Source: Bacillota bacterium
Lineage (GTDB): Bacteria; Bacillota; Clostridia; Christensenellales; Christensenellaceae
NCBI GenBank assembly: GCA_023408315.1
Contig: JAEYKI010000029.1
Span: forward strand, 62,001-126,000
Direction: 5' to 3'
DNA length: 64,000 nucleotides
The position numbers and the translations under genes are program-made. Below are positions 1 through 8,263 of this stretch, piece by piece. The notes under the pieces are model-generated. The model saw only the letters and a list, made by a program, of their open reading frames with translations, did no database searches and was not told the origin of the DNA. Position 1 is the first letter of the stretch. Each line of letters opens with the position of its first letter.

Positions 1-105
1 TTTGACGCCTGCGACCCGCAGACCTATCTGAACGATGTCTTGGAAAAAGCCGCGGACATTATGGAGGAGCATCTGGCGTATTTCAATTATGGAAATCTTG
101 CGTAA
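1..105 (+). CDS. C-terminal end of an unidentified protein (partial)
   Basis: An open frame enters from the left edge and stops at TAA (103-105). The 34 visible residues begin FDACDPQTYL and end in YFNYGNLA. They look like a soluble alpha-helical C-terminus. I do not recognise the family from so short a piece. The downstream promoter at 151-180 suggests that it ends a separate transcription unit. Its place ahead of a sugar-catabolic operon makes another sugar-related protein possible, but this is only inference. Confidence 0.6.
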   Translation, partial: FDACDPQTYLNDVLEKAADIMEEHLAYFNYGNLA

Positions 106-150
106 AGGTTATTCTGCAGCAAACTTATTTGAGTTTAAGCGGTTTTTAAC

Positions 151-180
151 TTTACACACGAGCGGCGTTTATGCTATAAT
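151..180 (+). promoter_or_regulatory. Sigma-A-type promoter of the sugar epimerase operon
   Basis: TTTACA (151-156) is followed by an 18-bp spacer and a perfect TATAAT (175-180), predicting a start near 187 and a leader of about 155 nt before the epimerase gene. The palindrome at 201-214 lies just downstream of the predicted start, where a repressor would block transcription. Confidence 0.65.
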
Positions 181-200
181 ACATTTTAATTTCCAGATGA

Positions 201-214
201 TTAATACGTATTAA
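201..214 (+). promoter_or_regulatory. 14-bp perfect palindrome, probable repressor operator
   Basis: TTAATACGTATTAA is a perfect dyad with a central CG. It sits about 14 bp after the predicted transcription start of the sugar operon. Even-symmetry sites with a central CG are typical of LacI-family sugar repressors. No LacI-type gene lies in the window, so the regulator would be encoded elsewhere. Confidence 0.5.
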
Positions 215-341
215 CTTGCAGCCATTATCATATACATACTTATGGATAATGCATACTTCTCTTCATCAATATATATACTAAAATTATATGTGATGGGGCA
301 GCTCAAGTTTGATCATAAAAAACAAAGGAAGGTGTTATGAA

Positions 342-1193
342 ATGATAAAAGTTGGAATGAATCTGTTACTCTGGCTGGACAGCTTTTCGCTGAAAAAAGA
401 CCAGGCTTTGGTTGAAAAGGTTATGGACATGGGATTTGACGGTATTGAGTTCCCTGTTTTTGCCGGTATGGATTTGGACGAGGCAAAAAGGCTGGGCGAA
501 TATGTAAAGCAAAAGAATATACCGTGCACGACGCTGAGCGTGATTGGGCCGGACTTTGGCAACTCCGTATCTCCGGACAAGACTGAGAGGGAGAAAATGG
601 TCAAGCTTGTAAAAGACCACATTGACTATTCGGCCGCCATTGGCTCCGAACTGCTGATGGGTCCTCTGACGCAGGCGCTTGGATATTTTTCCGGCGCACG
701 CCTGACCAAACAGGAATGGCAGTGGTCTATTGACGCCTGCCGTGAATTTGGCGAATACGCGGCAAAATTTGATATGCCCATTGCGATTGAGCCCCTGAAC
801 CGGTTTGAGCAGTTTATGCTGAACACGGCGGAAGATTCCGTGAAATATGTGCAGGAAGTAAACTTAAAGAACGTTGGCCTGATTATGGATACCATGCATA
901 TGAACATTGAGGAGCTGAACGTTGCGGCCGCTCTGGAATATGCGATGCCATATACCATTCACATCCATATTTCTGAGAATAACCGTGGAATTCCCGGAAC
1001 CGGGCACGCCTGCGGAAAAGACGTGTTTGATGTGATTAAAAAGACAAAATACGACGGATGGCTTACGATAGAAGCGTTTAATGAGGGGGCTCCCTCCATG
1101 CAGGGACCGCTGCATCTGTGGCGCGCGTTTGCGCCTTCGGACGATGCGCTTGCCAGCCAGGGGCTTGCTTACATCAGAAGCATGATCAAATAG
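342..1193 (+). CDS. Sugar 3-epimerase (D-psicose/D-tagatose 3-epimerase family)
   Basis: The 283-residue protein is an AP-endonuclease-type TIM barrel. The four metal ligands of ketose 3-epimerases can be placed: Glu150 in IEPLNRFE, Asp183 in IMDTMHMN, His209 in IHIHISENN and Glu244 in TIEAFNEG. Spacing and length match D-psicose/D-tagatose 3-epimerases, which interconvert ketohexoses at C3 using Mn2+ or Co2+. The ATG at 342 is chosen because AAAGGAAGG (324-332) is correctly spaced; an upstream in-frame TTG at 309 has no such site. It is the first gene of an operon with the cupin isomerase (1213) and dehydrogenase (2422), so it probably serves catabolism of an unusual sugar. The exact sugar cannot be told; related inosose or hydroxypyruvate isomerases are alternatives. 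Confidence 0.8.
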   Translation: MIKVGMNLLLWLDSFSLKKDQALVEKVMDMGFDGIEFPVFAGMDLDEAKRLGEYVKQKNIPCTTLSVIGPDFGNSVSPDKTEREKMVKLVKDHIDYSAAIGSELLMGPLTQALGYFSGARLTKQEWQWSIDACREFGEYAAKFDMPIAIEPLNRFEQFMLNTAEDSVKYVQEVNLKNVGLIMDTMHMNIEELNVAAALEYAMPYTIHIHISENNRGIPGTGHACGKDVFDVIKKTKYDGWLTIEAFNEGAPSMQGPLHLWRAFAPSDDALASQGLAYIRSMIK

Positions 1194-1212
1194 TTTGTAG
1201 GGGGACTTTGAA

Positions 1213-2409
1213 ATGGCAGACAAAAATATATACAGAAAAGTTCTGGATAAGGGAGACGGCGTTCTTCAGATGGTTCCAAACTGGGTTCCAAGGCCGTTCT
1301 TCTCGCCGGGAAAGAGGATCCGCCTGCACCCGGACGATTACTATGCAATGGGCATGAAGGCGGGAGCTATTGTGGAGCGCTGGTTTTCCTCTATTACCAA
1401 GGTGGAAACGGATTCCTCCATTGAGAACCTTGGCATGAGCTTTATAAATGTGGACAACGACCCCACCAGGAAGATTCTTTTCAAGGATTTGATTGAGGGG
1501 CTTGGAGAAGAACTCATTGGTAAAACGCTCATGGAGAAATACGGCACATGGCCCATGTATTCCAAATTTTATGATTACAACGAGCCCTTGTTTCACCATG
1601 TGCATCACAGGGAGGAAGCCTGCAAACGGGTTGGCGTGCTGCCCAAGCACGAGCATTATTTTTTCCCCAAGCAATATAACAACCACCTGGGCAAACGGCC
1701 CATCACCTTCTTTGGGTTTGATCCATCGGTGAGCAAAGAGGAGATTATTGCAAGGCTTTCCACCTTTGAGAAACAGGACGGCCGGATTCTGGAACTGTCC
1801 CGCGGTTTTCAGATTGAGCTGGGAACCGGCTGGTTTACTCCCGCGGGCGTGGTACATGCGCCTGGTTCGCTCTGCACATATGAGCCGCAGTGGAACAGCG
1901 ATGTGATGGCTCTGTGGGAAAACGTTGTGGACGGAGAGATATTTGACAAAAGCTGGCTTTCCAACTTTCTGCCCGCGGGCAAGGAAAACGATATGGACGC
2001 CATTATGGACGTGGCGGACTGGGAACTCAATATGCTGCCCAACTACCGCGAAAAGTTTTTCCGGCCGCCGGTACTGGACAAGAAAAACGACGGTTTTGTG
2101 CAGAACTGGATTTGCTATGGCAACGACTATGTAGCGGCCAAGGAACTGACGGTGGAGCCGGGCGCAAAGGTAAAGGTAACGGACGACGCGGCCTACGGCT
2201 GCCTGGTGGTGCAGGGCCACGGCGAATTTGGCAAGTTTGACTGCGAATCGCCTACGTTCCTGCGCTATGGGCAGTTTTCAGCGGATGAATTCTATGTCAG
2301 CCACGACAGGGCCGGGGACGGCGTGGTGGTTAAAAACACCTCTGCATACGAGCCGCTGGTTATCCTGAAGCACTTTGGGCCTGACTGCAGCATGCCCCAA
2401 AAGAAGTAA
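1213..2409 (+). CDS. Type I phosphomannose-isomerase-like cupin, probable sugar isomerase
   Basis: The 398-residue protein has a two-cupin layout like class I mannose-6-phosphate isomerases. A His-rich metal segment (LFHHVHHREEA) lies near residue 130, followed by HEHYFFPKQYNNH and, further on, GTGWFTPAGVVHAPGS, which resembles the conserved cupin turn carrying a metal-ligand His. The C-terminal domain (about residues 300-398) is a second cupin-like fold. The family interconverts aldose and ketose forms, usually phosphorylated. The gene follows the epimerase by 19 bp with GGGGGA before the ATG and precedes the dehydrogenase by 12 bp, so the three should act in one pathway. It could act on a free rather than phosphorylated sugar; substrate is unknown. 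Confidence 0.7.
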   Translation: MADKNIYRKVLDKGDGVLQMVPNWVPRPFFSPGKRIRLHPDDYYAMGMKAGAIVERWFSSITKVETDSSIENLGMSFINVDNDPTRKILFKDLIEGLGEELIGKTLMEKYGTWPMYSKFYDYNEPLFHHVHHREEACKRVGVLPKHEHYFFPKQYNNHLGKRPITFFGFDPSVSKEEIIARLSTFEKQDGRILELSRGFQIELGTGWFTPAGVVHAPGSLCTYEPQWNSDVMALWENVVDGEIFDKSWLSNFLPAGKENDMDAIMDVADWELNMLPNYREKFFRPPVLDKKNDGFVQNWICYGNDYVAAKELTVEPGAKVKVTDDAAYGCLVVQGHGEFGKFDCESPTFLRYGQFSADEFYVSHDRAGDGVVVKNTSAYEPLVILKHFGPDCSMPQKK

Positions 2410-2421
2410 GAAAGAGAGAAA

Positions 2422-3510
2422 ATGAAGATGAAGGGAAAAATGAAGGTTCAGAATTTTCTGGAACCGCTGAAAATGGTTTATGAAGAGCACGACATCCCGC
2501 AGATTGCAGATAACGAGGTACTTGTGCGCGTAAAGGCGGTGGGCATCTGCGGATCCGACGTATCCTATTATTTTGGACACAGCCCGCTGGATACAAAAGA
2601 CGGCAAAGGACCCCTGTATTTGGGCCATGAGGCTTCCGGCGTGGTGGCCGAAGTGGGCGCTATTGCGGCTAAAATGGGCCTGTTTAAAGAAGGCGACAGG
2701 GTTGCCTTAAATCCCGTTCAGCAATGCAACGCCTGCCCGGCCTGCATGCGCGGCGAATTTAATTCCTGCGCGCATCTGGAAGTAATCGGCGTTTCCGTAA
2801 ACGGCTGCCTGGCTGAATATGTTAAGGTAAAATATACGCATGTGTACAAGATTCCGGATGAAGTTTCGTTTGAAGACGGCGCACTGGCAGAACCGCTGGC
2901 CTGTGCCACCCATGGCGTAAAGCTGATGGAGATTGACCTTGGACAAACAGCTGTGGTATTTGGAACAGGAACCATAGGACTGATGCAGCTGCAGCTTTGC
3001 AAAGCGGCGGGCGCAGGAAAGGTGATTATGGTGGGCATAGAGGATTACGGCCTTTCCGTGGCTTTGAAACTGGGCGCGACGGCTGTGATCAACTCCCTTA
3101 AAAAAGATTCACCCTATTATGCGGCGGACGTTGTGGCAAAGATTATGGAACTCAACGGCGGCGAAAAAGCGCCCCGCGCGATTGTGGCCACCAGCGCCAT
3201 GCCGGCCCTGCAGCAGGCGTTGAAGGTAACGGGGGCGCACTCCACGGTTGTATACTTTGGCCTGCCCGGCCCGGAAGATGAATTGAAGGTTCCGGTGCTG
3301 GAAGCCATCCAGTCCAGCCGTAAGCTTGTATTCTCCTGGCTGGCTCCATTGGTATGGGATAATGTGTTTCATGTAATTGCTTCCGGACAGGTGGATTTAA
3401 AAACGCTGATTACGCATAAATTCAGCCTGAAAGATGCGGAAAAGGGTATTATCTTTATGAAGGAAAGCACGGAAGACAAAATTAAGGGCGTTGTGCTTAT
3501 TGACGGATAA
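2422..3510 (+). CDS. Zinc-dependent polyol/alcohol dehydrogenase (MDR family)
   Basis: This medium-chain dehydrogenase of 362 residues carries the catalytic zinc signature VGICGSDVSYYFG and GHEASGVVAEVG. Four structural zinc cysteines lie in QCNACPACMRGEFNSC, and a Rossmann segment reads AVVFGTGTIGLMQL. It resembles sorbitol, threonine and galactitol-1-phosphate dehydrogenases, which oxidise a secondary alcohol with NAD(P)+. Last gene of the three-gene sugar operon, ending at a strong terminator (3521). Start choice is uncertain: ATGs at 2422, 2428 and 2440 are all in frame and the purine-rich stretch AAGAAAGAGAG suits 2422 best. Confidence 0.85.
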   Translation: MKMKGKMKVQNFLEPLKMVYEEHDIPQIADNEVLVRVKAVGICGSDVSYYFGHSPLDTKDGKGPLYLGHEASGVVAEVGAIAAKMGLFKEGDRVALNPVQQCNACPACMRGEFNSCAHLEVIGVSVNGCLAEYVKVKYTHVYKIPDEVSFEDGALAEPLACATHGVKLMEIDLGQTAVVFGTGTIGLMQLQLCKAAGAGKVIMVGIEDYGLSVALKLGATAVINSLKKDSPYYAADVVAKIMELNGGEKAPRAIVATSAMPALQQALKVTGAHSTVVYFGLPGPEDELKVPVLEAIQSSRKLVFSWLAPLVWDNVFHVIASGQVDLKTLITHKFSLKDAEKGIIFMKESTEDKIKGVVLIDG

Positions 3511-3520
3511 AAGGCAAAAA

Positions 3521-3559
3521 CAGACGGCCGGCTGATAAACCGGCCGTCTGAAACTTTTT
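3521..3559 (+). terminator. Rho-independent terminator of the sugar operon
   Basis: Perfect 11-bp arms CAGACGGCCGG (3521-3531) and CCGGCCGTCTG (3540-3550) enclose an 8-nt loop. They are followed by AAACTTTTTA. Confidence 0.9.
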
Positions 3560-3673
3560 ATACGTATGACAAAAATTAACAAAAAAAGATAATTCTTTAA
3601 GAATAAAAAGCAAGGATTTAAGCGAATATACAAGAATGGATGAAAAAAATGAGATTTGCGAACAAAAAAGCAC

Positions 3674-3702
3674 TTGAAATGCGAAGTGGATTATTGTACA
3701 AT
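3674..3702 (+). promoter_or_regulatory. Promoter of the ribose-type ABC operon
   Basis: TTGAAA (3674-3679), 17-bp spacer and TACAAT (3697-3702). The predicted start falls near 3709, exactly at the base of a long hairpin. Confidence 0.65.
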
Positions 3703-3708
3703 AACCAA

Positions 3709-3750
3709 GCAAGTTGTTTAGGCGAAGCCAAGCTTCAACCTAAATATTGC
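3709..3750 (+). promoter_or_regulatory. Hairpin at the predicted 5' end of the ABC-transporter mRNA
   Basis: A dyad runs GCAA...TTTAGG(C)GAAGC-CAA-GCTTC(AA)CCTAAA..TTGC. The inner arms are 3717-3728 and 3732-3744, and the outer GCAA/TTGC arms are at 3709-3712 and 3747-3750. It starts where transcription is predicted to start. It could protect the transcript from 5'-end-dependent decay or act as a DNA operator; the sequence alone cannot separate the two. Confidence 0.5.
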
Positions 3751-3834
3751 AAGTGATTTAATTGTAAATCGAATTGATTATATAGAATTATCCGTTTAAA
3801 CAAAAAAGACTAAATTTATATGGAGGTGGGATTT

Positions 3835-5322
3835 ATGGCTGAAGAAATATTGCAGTTGTCCAATATTTCTAAAACATTCCCTGGCGTTAAAGCATTGAGT
3901 GGCATCTCGTTCGGCTTAAAACCCGGTGAGATACATTGCATCTGCGGTGAAAACGGTGCCGGAAAATCGACATTGATCAAGATTATCTCGGGCGCTTATC
4001 AGCCCGATGTTGGCGGAACAATTCAGGTTGAAGGCAAATGTGTAACACTGACACCCCATGAAGCAATGAATCTTGGCATCCAGACAATTTACCAGGAACA
4101 TACTATCTTTCCGCATCTGAGCATTACGGAAAACATTTTTGTGGGTATGGAAATCACAAAGAACGGAATCATGCAAAAAGACGTAATGCAGGAAAAAACC
4201 CGCGAAGTTCTTGAATATCTGCACAGCACCATAAAACCGGATCAGCTGGTGGATGAGCTTTCTTCGGGCGAGCAAAAGATTGTTGAAATAGCAAAGGCGC
4301 TGGTCCTGGACCGCAAAGTGATTATCATGGACGAACCAACCGCTTCTTTCTCGGTGAGTGAGATTGATAATCTTTTGGCAATTACACAAAAGATCAAAGC
4401 GCGTGGAATTGGAATCATTTATATTTCACATCATCTGGACGAAGTATTCCGCATTGCCGACAGGATAACGGTTATTCGCGACGGCCAGCATATCAAGACC
4501 TGCAACGTAGGCGAAATAGACGAGCCGCAATTGATTCGCGATATGGTTGGCCGCGACGCGTCTGCATTTTATCACCGTGATTTTTATGAACCCGGAGAAG
4601 TTGTGCTGGAAGCGGAAGATATATCCGGTAACGGCGTGAACAATATTTCCTTTAAGGTGCGGCGCGGTGAGATTCTGGGCTTTGCCGGAATGGTTGGTTC
4701 GGGACGTTCCGAATTGATGACCCTTCTGTTTGGCGGCGCAGAGCGTATCAGCGGCAAAGTGAAAGTGTTTGGCAAAGAAGTTCACTTCAGCAGCCCTATC
4801 GACGCCATTAAACACAAAATGTGCTTTATTACGGAAGACCGCCAGCATACCGGTTTGTTCCTTATTCATACCATTGCGCGCAATACAATGATTGCCAACA
4901 TGGTGAACACAAAGGGATTTGTGCTGAACCCCAAAGAGGAAGTTGACATTGGTGAAGATTACATTAAAAAACTGAACACCAAGGCGGAGAATTCCAGTGT
5001 GCTGGCCATGAACCTTTCCGGCGGAAACCAGCAAAAAGTGGTTTTGGCAAAATGGTTCAACACAAACGGCGAAATATTTATTTTTGACGAGCCGACCCGC
5101 GGTATTGATGTTGGTGCAAAACAGGAGATCTACCAGTTGATGATGGATCTTTTAAAACAGGGCAAGGCGATCATCATGGTATCCTCGGACATGCCGGAAA
5201 TTGTATCCATGAGCGACCGGATTCTTGTTATGAAAGAGGGCCGGGTTGCCGGTGAATTGTCGCGGAACGAAGTTTCCGAGGAAAATATACTTCAGTATTC
5301 CATAGGAGGTAAGAAAATATGA
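3835..5322 (+). CDS. Ribose/galactose-type ABC importer, duplicated ATPase subunit (RbsA/MglA-like)
   Basis: The 495-residue cytoplasmic ATPase has two nucleotide-binding halves. The first has Walker A GENGAGKST, signature LSSGEQK and Walker B VIIMDEP. The second has a degenerate Walker A (GMVGSGRSEL), signature LSGGNQQKVV and Walker B FIFDEPTRGIDVG. This asymmetry is normal for the CUT2 (RbsA/MglA/XylG) family, which powers import of monosaccharides. GGAGGTGGG before the ATG at 3835 decides the start; an upstream in-frame ATG at 3820 lacks a site. The stop overlaps the permease start (ATGA). The substrate is probably the sugar handled by the neighbouring epimerase operon, by inference. Confidence 0.93.
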   Translation: MAEEILQLSNISKTFPGVKALSGISFGLKPGEIHCICGENGAGKSTLIKIISGAYQPDVGGTIQVEGKCVTLTPHEAMNLGIQTIYQEHTIFPHLSITENIFVGMEITKNGIMQKDVMQEKTREVLEYLHSTIKPDQLVDELSSGEQKIVEIAKALVLDRKVIIMDEPTASFSVSEIDNLLAITQKIKARGIGIIYISHHLDEVFRIADRITVIRDGQHIKTCNVGEIDEPQLIRDMVGRDASAFYHRDFYEPGEVVLEAEDISGNGVNNISFKVRRGEILGFAGMVGSGRSELMTLLFGGAERISGKVKVFGKEVHFSSPIDAIKHKMCFITEDRQHTGLFLIHTIARNTMIANMVNTKGFVLNPKEEVDIGEDYIKKLNTKAENSSVLAMNLSGGNQQKVVLAKWFNTNGEIFIFDEPTRGIDVGAKQEIYQLMMDLLKQGKAIIMVSSDMPEIVSMSDRILVMKEGRVAGELSRNEVSEENILQYSIGGKKI

Positions 5323-6395
5323 AACAGGCGTCTTTGCCGCAGAAAAGAAGAGGAGCGTTCGGTGGCGAAAACTCGACCGTTATTATGATGTTGATCGGCT
5401 TCTTTGCTGCAGTTATCGTAATTCAGCTTATAACGAGCGCTGCTGCCGGAGCAGTTGCATATCCGAGCTTTATTGGGCCGGTTAACCTTTTGAATATTAT
5501 GATGCAGGTATCTGTTGTGGGTATTTGCGCGATGGGTATGACAATGGTTATGATTGGCGGCGGTATTGACCTTTCGGTTGGCATGCTGATGTCTTTTGTA
5601 GGTTTGTTTACCGCGCTTGGAACTGCGCGCTGGGGACTTGGTCTGCCTGCGTCGCTGGTTTTGGTGGTTATCCTTGCAGTTGCTATGGAATCTGCAATGG
5701 GCCTGATTATTTCCAGATTGTCCGTTGAACCTTTTATTATTACCTTGGGCGGCATGATTACGTTCCGCGGTGTTGCGCTTTTGATCTGCAATTCGCAGGA
5801 AATCAGTATCCAGGGCGCCCTGGCTGGCCTCAAGACCAACCTGCTGGGAGAGCTGAAAGACGCAAGCGGCCTGATGATGCAGATTCCCATTTATGTGCTT
5901 ATCTTCCTTGGAGTTACGGTTCTGATGTGGTTCCTGCTCAAGTATACCAAGTTTGGCCGCCGCGTATATGCGGTTGGCGCAAACAAAAATGCGGCTTATC
6001 TGGCAGGTATCCCGGTTAAAACAATCGTACTTCTTACATACACCATCAACGGTCTTTTGACAGCTCTGGCCGGTATTGTTCTTCTGGCCCGTGTAAATAC
6101 GGCTATTATAACAAACGGGCAGAACCTTGAAATTGATGTTATTGCGGCCACCGTTGTGGGCGGCGTGGCAATGTCCGGAGGTAAAGGAAACATCTGGGGT
6201 ACGTTTATTGGAGCGATTTTGCTGGGATCTATCGCAAACGGCATGGACATCATGCGGCTGCAAAGCGAATGGCAGTTTGTGGCTAAAGGTATCATCATCA
6301 TCGCGGCCGTATCCGCAGGCGCTTATGTGGCAACAAAGCAGAAGAGCGGCCAGCAAATGCGCCATTTGAAAGAAGCTGCCAAAGAACAGAAATAA
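5319..6395 (+). CDS. Ribose/galactose-type ABC importer permease (RbsC-like)
   Basis: The 358-residue BPD_transp_2 membrane protein has about eight to ten hydrophobic helices. It contains the typical segment GMTMVMIGGGIDLSVG, where the permease contacts substrate and ATPase, and the cytoplasmic-loop segment YAVGANKNAAYLAGIP. The gene overlaps the ATPase by 4 bp and has AGGAGGT ahead of its ATG, so translation is coupled. One membrane gene is enough because CUT2 permeases work as homodimers. The binding protein gene follows after 178 bp. Confidence 0.93.
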   Translation: MKQASLPQKRRGAFGGENSTVIMMLIGFFAAVIVIQLITSAAAGAVAYPSFIGPVNLLNIMMQVSVVGICAMGMTMVMIGGGIDLSVGMLMSFVGLFTALGTARWGLGLPASLVLVVILAVAMESAMGLIISRLSVEPFIITLGGMITFRGVALLICNSQEISIQGALAGLKTNLLGELKDASGLMMQIPIYVLIFLGVTVLMWFLLKYTKFGRRVYAVGANKNAAYLAGIPVKTIVLLTYTINGLLTALAGIVLLARVNTAIITNGQNLEIDVIAATVVGGVAMSGGKGNIWGTFIGAILLGSIANGMDIMRLQSEWQFVAKGIIIIAAVSAGAYVATKQKSGQQMRHLKEAAKEQK

Positions 6396-6573
6396 AAATA
6401 AAATAAATAAAAAAACATTGTATCCATCCTGTTTATAAGGATACCAACATGTGGCTGCAAATGCTGAATCAAAAAAGCCAAAACAGCGAAGAATATGAAT
6501 ATATCGTTTGCAGCGGTTTGCCGCGGCGGGCAGATATAGAACATATGGACATATGTTGGAAAAGGAGGATACA

Positions 6574-7812
6574 ATGAAAATGAAAAGATTTTTAGTGATC
6601 GCATTGATTGCGGTCCTGGCAGTGGGACTGCTGGCGTGCACGACGAATAATCCATCGGCAACGTCGGCGGCCCCAACTGCTACATCTGAGGCGTCTTCAG
6701 CAGCTCCATCTGGAACGGCGTCCGGGGAAGTGCTTAAATTGCATATAGGAATGTATGCGGATGGAGCAGACTCATATTATCAGGTATTACATGATACCAT
6801 GCAGGCTTGTGCGAATGCCGATTCATCCTGCGAGTGGACGATAGACTACAAGGTTGGGCAGAATACTGCAGCCGAGCAGTTAGCGGCGGTTGAAAATTTT
6901 ATAACGGCCAAATACGACGCTATTGTGGTTATCCAAAACTCGGTGGAAGCGACCTCTGAGTGTATTGAAAAGGCAAAGGCTGCCGGTATTCCATACTTTG
7001 GGGCCGTGCATAGTTTTGCAACAGCCTCAAATGCAACAGATGCGGCCGGTTCCTGCGGATATGACTTTTTGCTGGAAGGCAAACTGGTTGGAGAGCAGGC
7101 TGCCAAGGCAGGCTGCAAAAAAGTTGTAATGATTGAAGGCCAGCTTGGACAGGGTACTGCGGGTGCTCAGACATTGGGATTTCTGCAGGCTTACCAGGAG
7201 GCTGGGAAAAATTTGGGCGGAGTGACTGCCGACCAGATAGCAACGCAGAAATCCAGCGTGAAGCAGGATGGCAAACAGGATGTTACGGTTGTAGGATGGG
7301 CCTCGGGCGGATGGTTTGCGGATCCTGCTCAAAAGGCTATGGCAAACTTTATTACTTCGCTTGGACCAAACGGGTTTGACTGCGTGTATGCGGAGAACAA
7401 CCCCATGATGGAAGGCGTTCTGGCGGCTATGAAGGACGCGGGGCTTGACCCTTCGAAATACTTCTTGGTTTCTGCCAACGGCAGAGAAATCTCGTGGCAG
7501 TGGGTGAAAGATGGCGTTATTAAAGCGGACGTAAACCAAACCGCTGCGCTGGAAGGCGATGTGATTTACCAGCAGGTGAAGGGTTATTTCTTAAAACAAA
7601 ATTATAGGAAATATATACATCCTTATATGACGGAATACGATTCGTCTAATGTGAACAGCGTTGCCCTTATACCGTTCTCGGATGTTACGCAATACATGGA
7701 GCAGAGGACAGCAGGAAAATTTGTACACGACATCAATGATCCGAAATTTACGGAAATAGCAAACATGGGGGTGGAAAATCCCTCGGCGAGTGCATCTGCT
7801 TCCGCTTCATAA
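6574..7812 (+). CDS. Sugar ABC transporter substrate-binding lipoprotein, copy 1
   Basis: The 412-residue exported lipoprotein begins with a lipid-attachment signal peptide (lipobox LLAC, Cys near residue 22). A Ser/Ala/Thr-rich linker of about 30 residues comes next, followed by a periplasmic-binding-protein type 1 domain beginning LKLHIGMYADGADSYY. AAAGGAGG (6561-6568) fixes the start at 6574. It lies 178 bp after the permease, so it is probably the partner of the ATPase and permease. The C-terminus ends in an odd repeat, SASASASAS. It is clearly paralogous to the proteins at 8264 and 10158 but uses more mixed codons (ATA, GGA, GCG) than they do. Confidence 0.9.
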   Translation: MKMKRFLVIALIAVLAVGLLACTTNNPSATSAAPTATSEASSAAPSGTASGEVLKLHIGMYADGADSYYQVLHDTMQACANADSSCEWTIDYKVGQNTAAEQLAAVENFITAKYDAIVVIQNSVEATSECIEKAKAAGIPYFGAVHSFATASNATDAAGSCGYDFLLEGKLVGEQAAKAGCKKVVMIEGQLGQGTAGAQTLGFLQAYQEAGKNLGGVTADQIATQKSSVKQDGKQDVTVVGWASGGWFADPAQKAMANFITSLGPNGFDCVYAENNPMMEGVLAAMKDAGLDPSKYFLVSANGREISWQWVKDGVIKADVNQTAALEGDVIYQQVKGYFLKQNYRKYIHPYMTEYDSSNVNSVALIPFSDVTQYMEQRTAGKFVHDINDPKFTEIANMGVENPSASASASAS

Positions 7813-7852
7813 TGTGAATTGTAAAAGGCTTATAATCCATATTAAAAAAGAA

Positions 7853-7880
7853 TGCCACCCGTTTTATAAAACGGGTGGCA
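7853..7880 (+). terminator. Palindromic terminator-like hairpin after binding protein 1
   Basis: TGCCACCCGTTTTA and TAAAACGGGTGGCA form a perfect 28-bp dyad, followed by GGATTTCTTA. The U-tract is weak, so termination may be partial. The CCACCC/GGGTGG core recurs in the terminators of copies 2 and 3. Confidence 0.55.
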
Positions 7881-7960
7881 GGATTTCTTAAATCTTTGGA
7901 ACGAACTAACCAAGCTATGCATATGACTAAATAATTAAGCGCTCCATTGTTCGTTTCGTT

Positions 7961-8123
7961 AATTTAATAAAGTGATTTTACTAGAAATGGTATTTATAGC
8001 GCAAAATGTTGCATAATGTTGAAAGAGTAGAAGATTTAAAAAAGAACATAAAAACCGGAGACGTTACTGCTTGCAAATAGAAAATAAGGATTAAAATGTA
8101 AATTTAATAAAATTGGTTTACTA
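7961..8123 (+). repeat. Imperfect 23-bp direct repeat in the copy-2 promoter region
   Basis: Copies at 7961-7983 and 8101-8123 share AATTTAATAAA at the left and ACTA at the right, with about 19 of 23 positions identical, 140 bp apart. They may be regulator half-sites or remnants of duplication. Confidence 0.4.
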
Positions 8124-8180
8124 AAGAGCAATTATATGTAAATAAAGTTTTAGAAAAAATAAAACAGATATATATGTATG

Positions 8181-8200
8181 CGCAAATGTCAATATTTGCG
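8181..8200 (+). promoter_or_regulatory. Inverted repeat upstream of binding protein 2, possible operator
   Basis: CGCAAAT-GTCAAT-ATTTGCG forms perfect 7-bp arms. It overlaps the expected -35 area for the TATATA/TAATAT stretch at 8207-8215, so it could bind a repressor or an activator compensating for the weak -35. Confidence 0.4.
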
Positions 8201-8216
8201 GCATGCTAATATATAG

Positions 8217-8240
8217 AACCACTTATCCCTTAAGTTGGTT
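8217..8240 (+). promoter_or_regulatory. Conserved 5'-terminal hairpin of binding protein 2 mRNA
   Basis: AACCA-CTTA-TCCCT-TAAG-T-TGGTT folds into a 9-bp stem with one bulged T and a TCCCT loop. The same 24 bases recur unchanged before copy 3 (10111-10134), although the surrounding leaders differ. The -10-like TATATA ends at 8215, so the hairpin would be at or within a few nt of the mRNA 5' end. CTTATCCCT (8222-8230) is complementary to AGGGATAAG in the 3' UTR (9545-9553). Confidence 0.6.
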
Positions 8241-8263
8241 TAGAAATAGGAGGAGGATATAAA

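Larger units (their letters stand above)
3511..3834 (+). other. 324-bp intergenic stretch: terminator, promoter and structured leader
   Basis: No gene is seen here. It holds the terminator of the sugar operon (3521-3559), an AT-rich spacer, a good promoter (3674-3702) and a long dyad at the predicted 5' end of the ABC-transporter mRNA (3709-3750). The ribosome binding site GGAGGTGGG (3823-3831) follows. Confidence 0.7.
7813..8263 (+). other. 451-bp gene-free stretch between binding-protein genes 1 and 2
   Basis: No convincing ORF. It holds a 28-bp perfect palindrome after copy 1 (7853-7880), a direct repeat (7961-7983 and 8101-8123), a 7-bp-arm inverted repeat (8181-8200), an AT-rich -10-like stretch and the conserved 5' hairpin (8217-8240). 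It is the promoter and leader region of copy 2. Confidence 0.6.

Noticed and set aside
1186..2220. Long minus-strand frame opposite the cupin isomerase
   Set aside because: It mirrors the codons of a well-supported gene, has no ribosome binding site and no recognisable domain.
5292..6641. 449-residue minus-strand frame opposite the permease
   Set aside because: Composition rich in Asn, His and Gln is typical of an antisense shadow; the plus-strand permease is certain.
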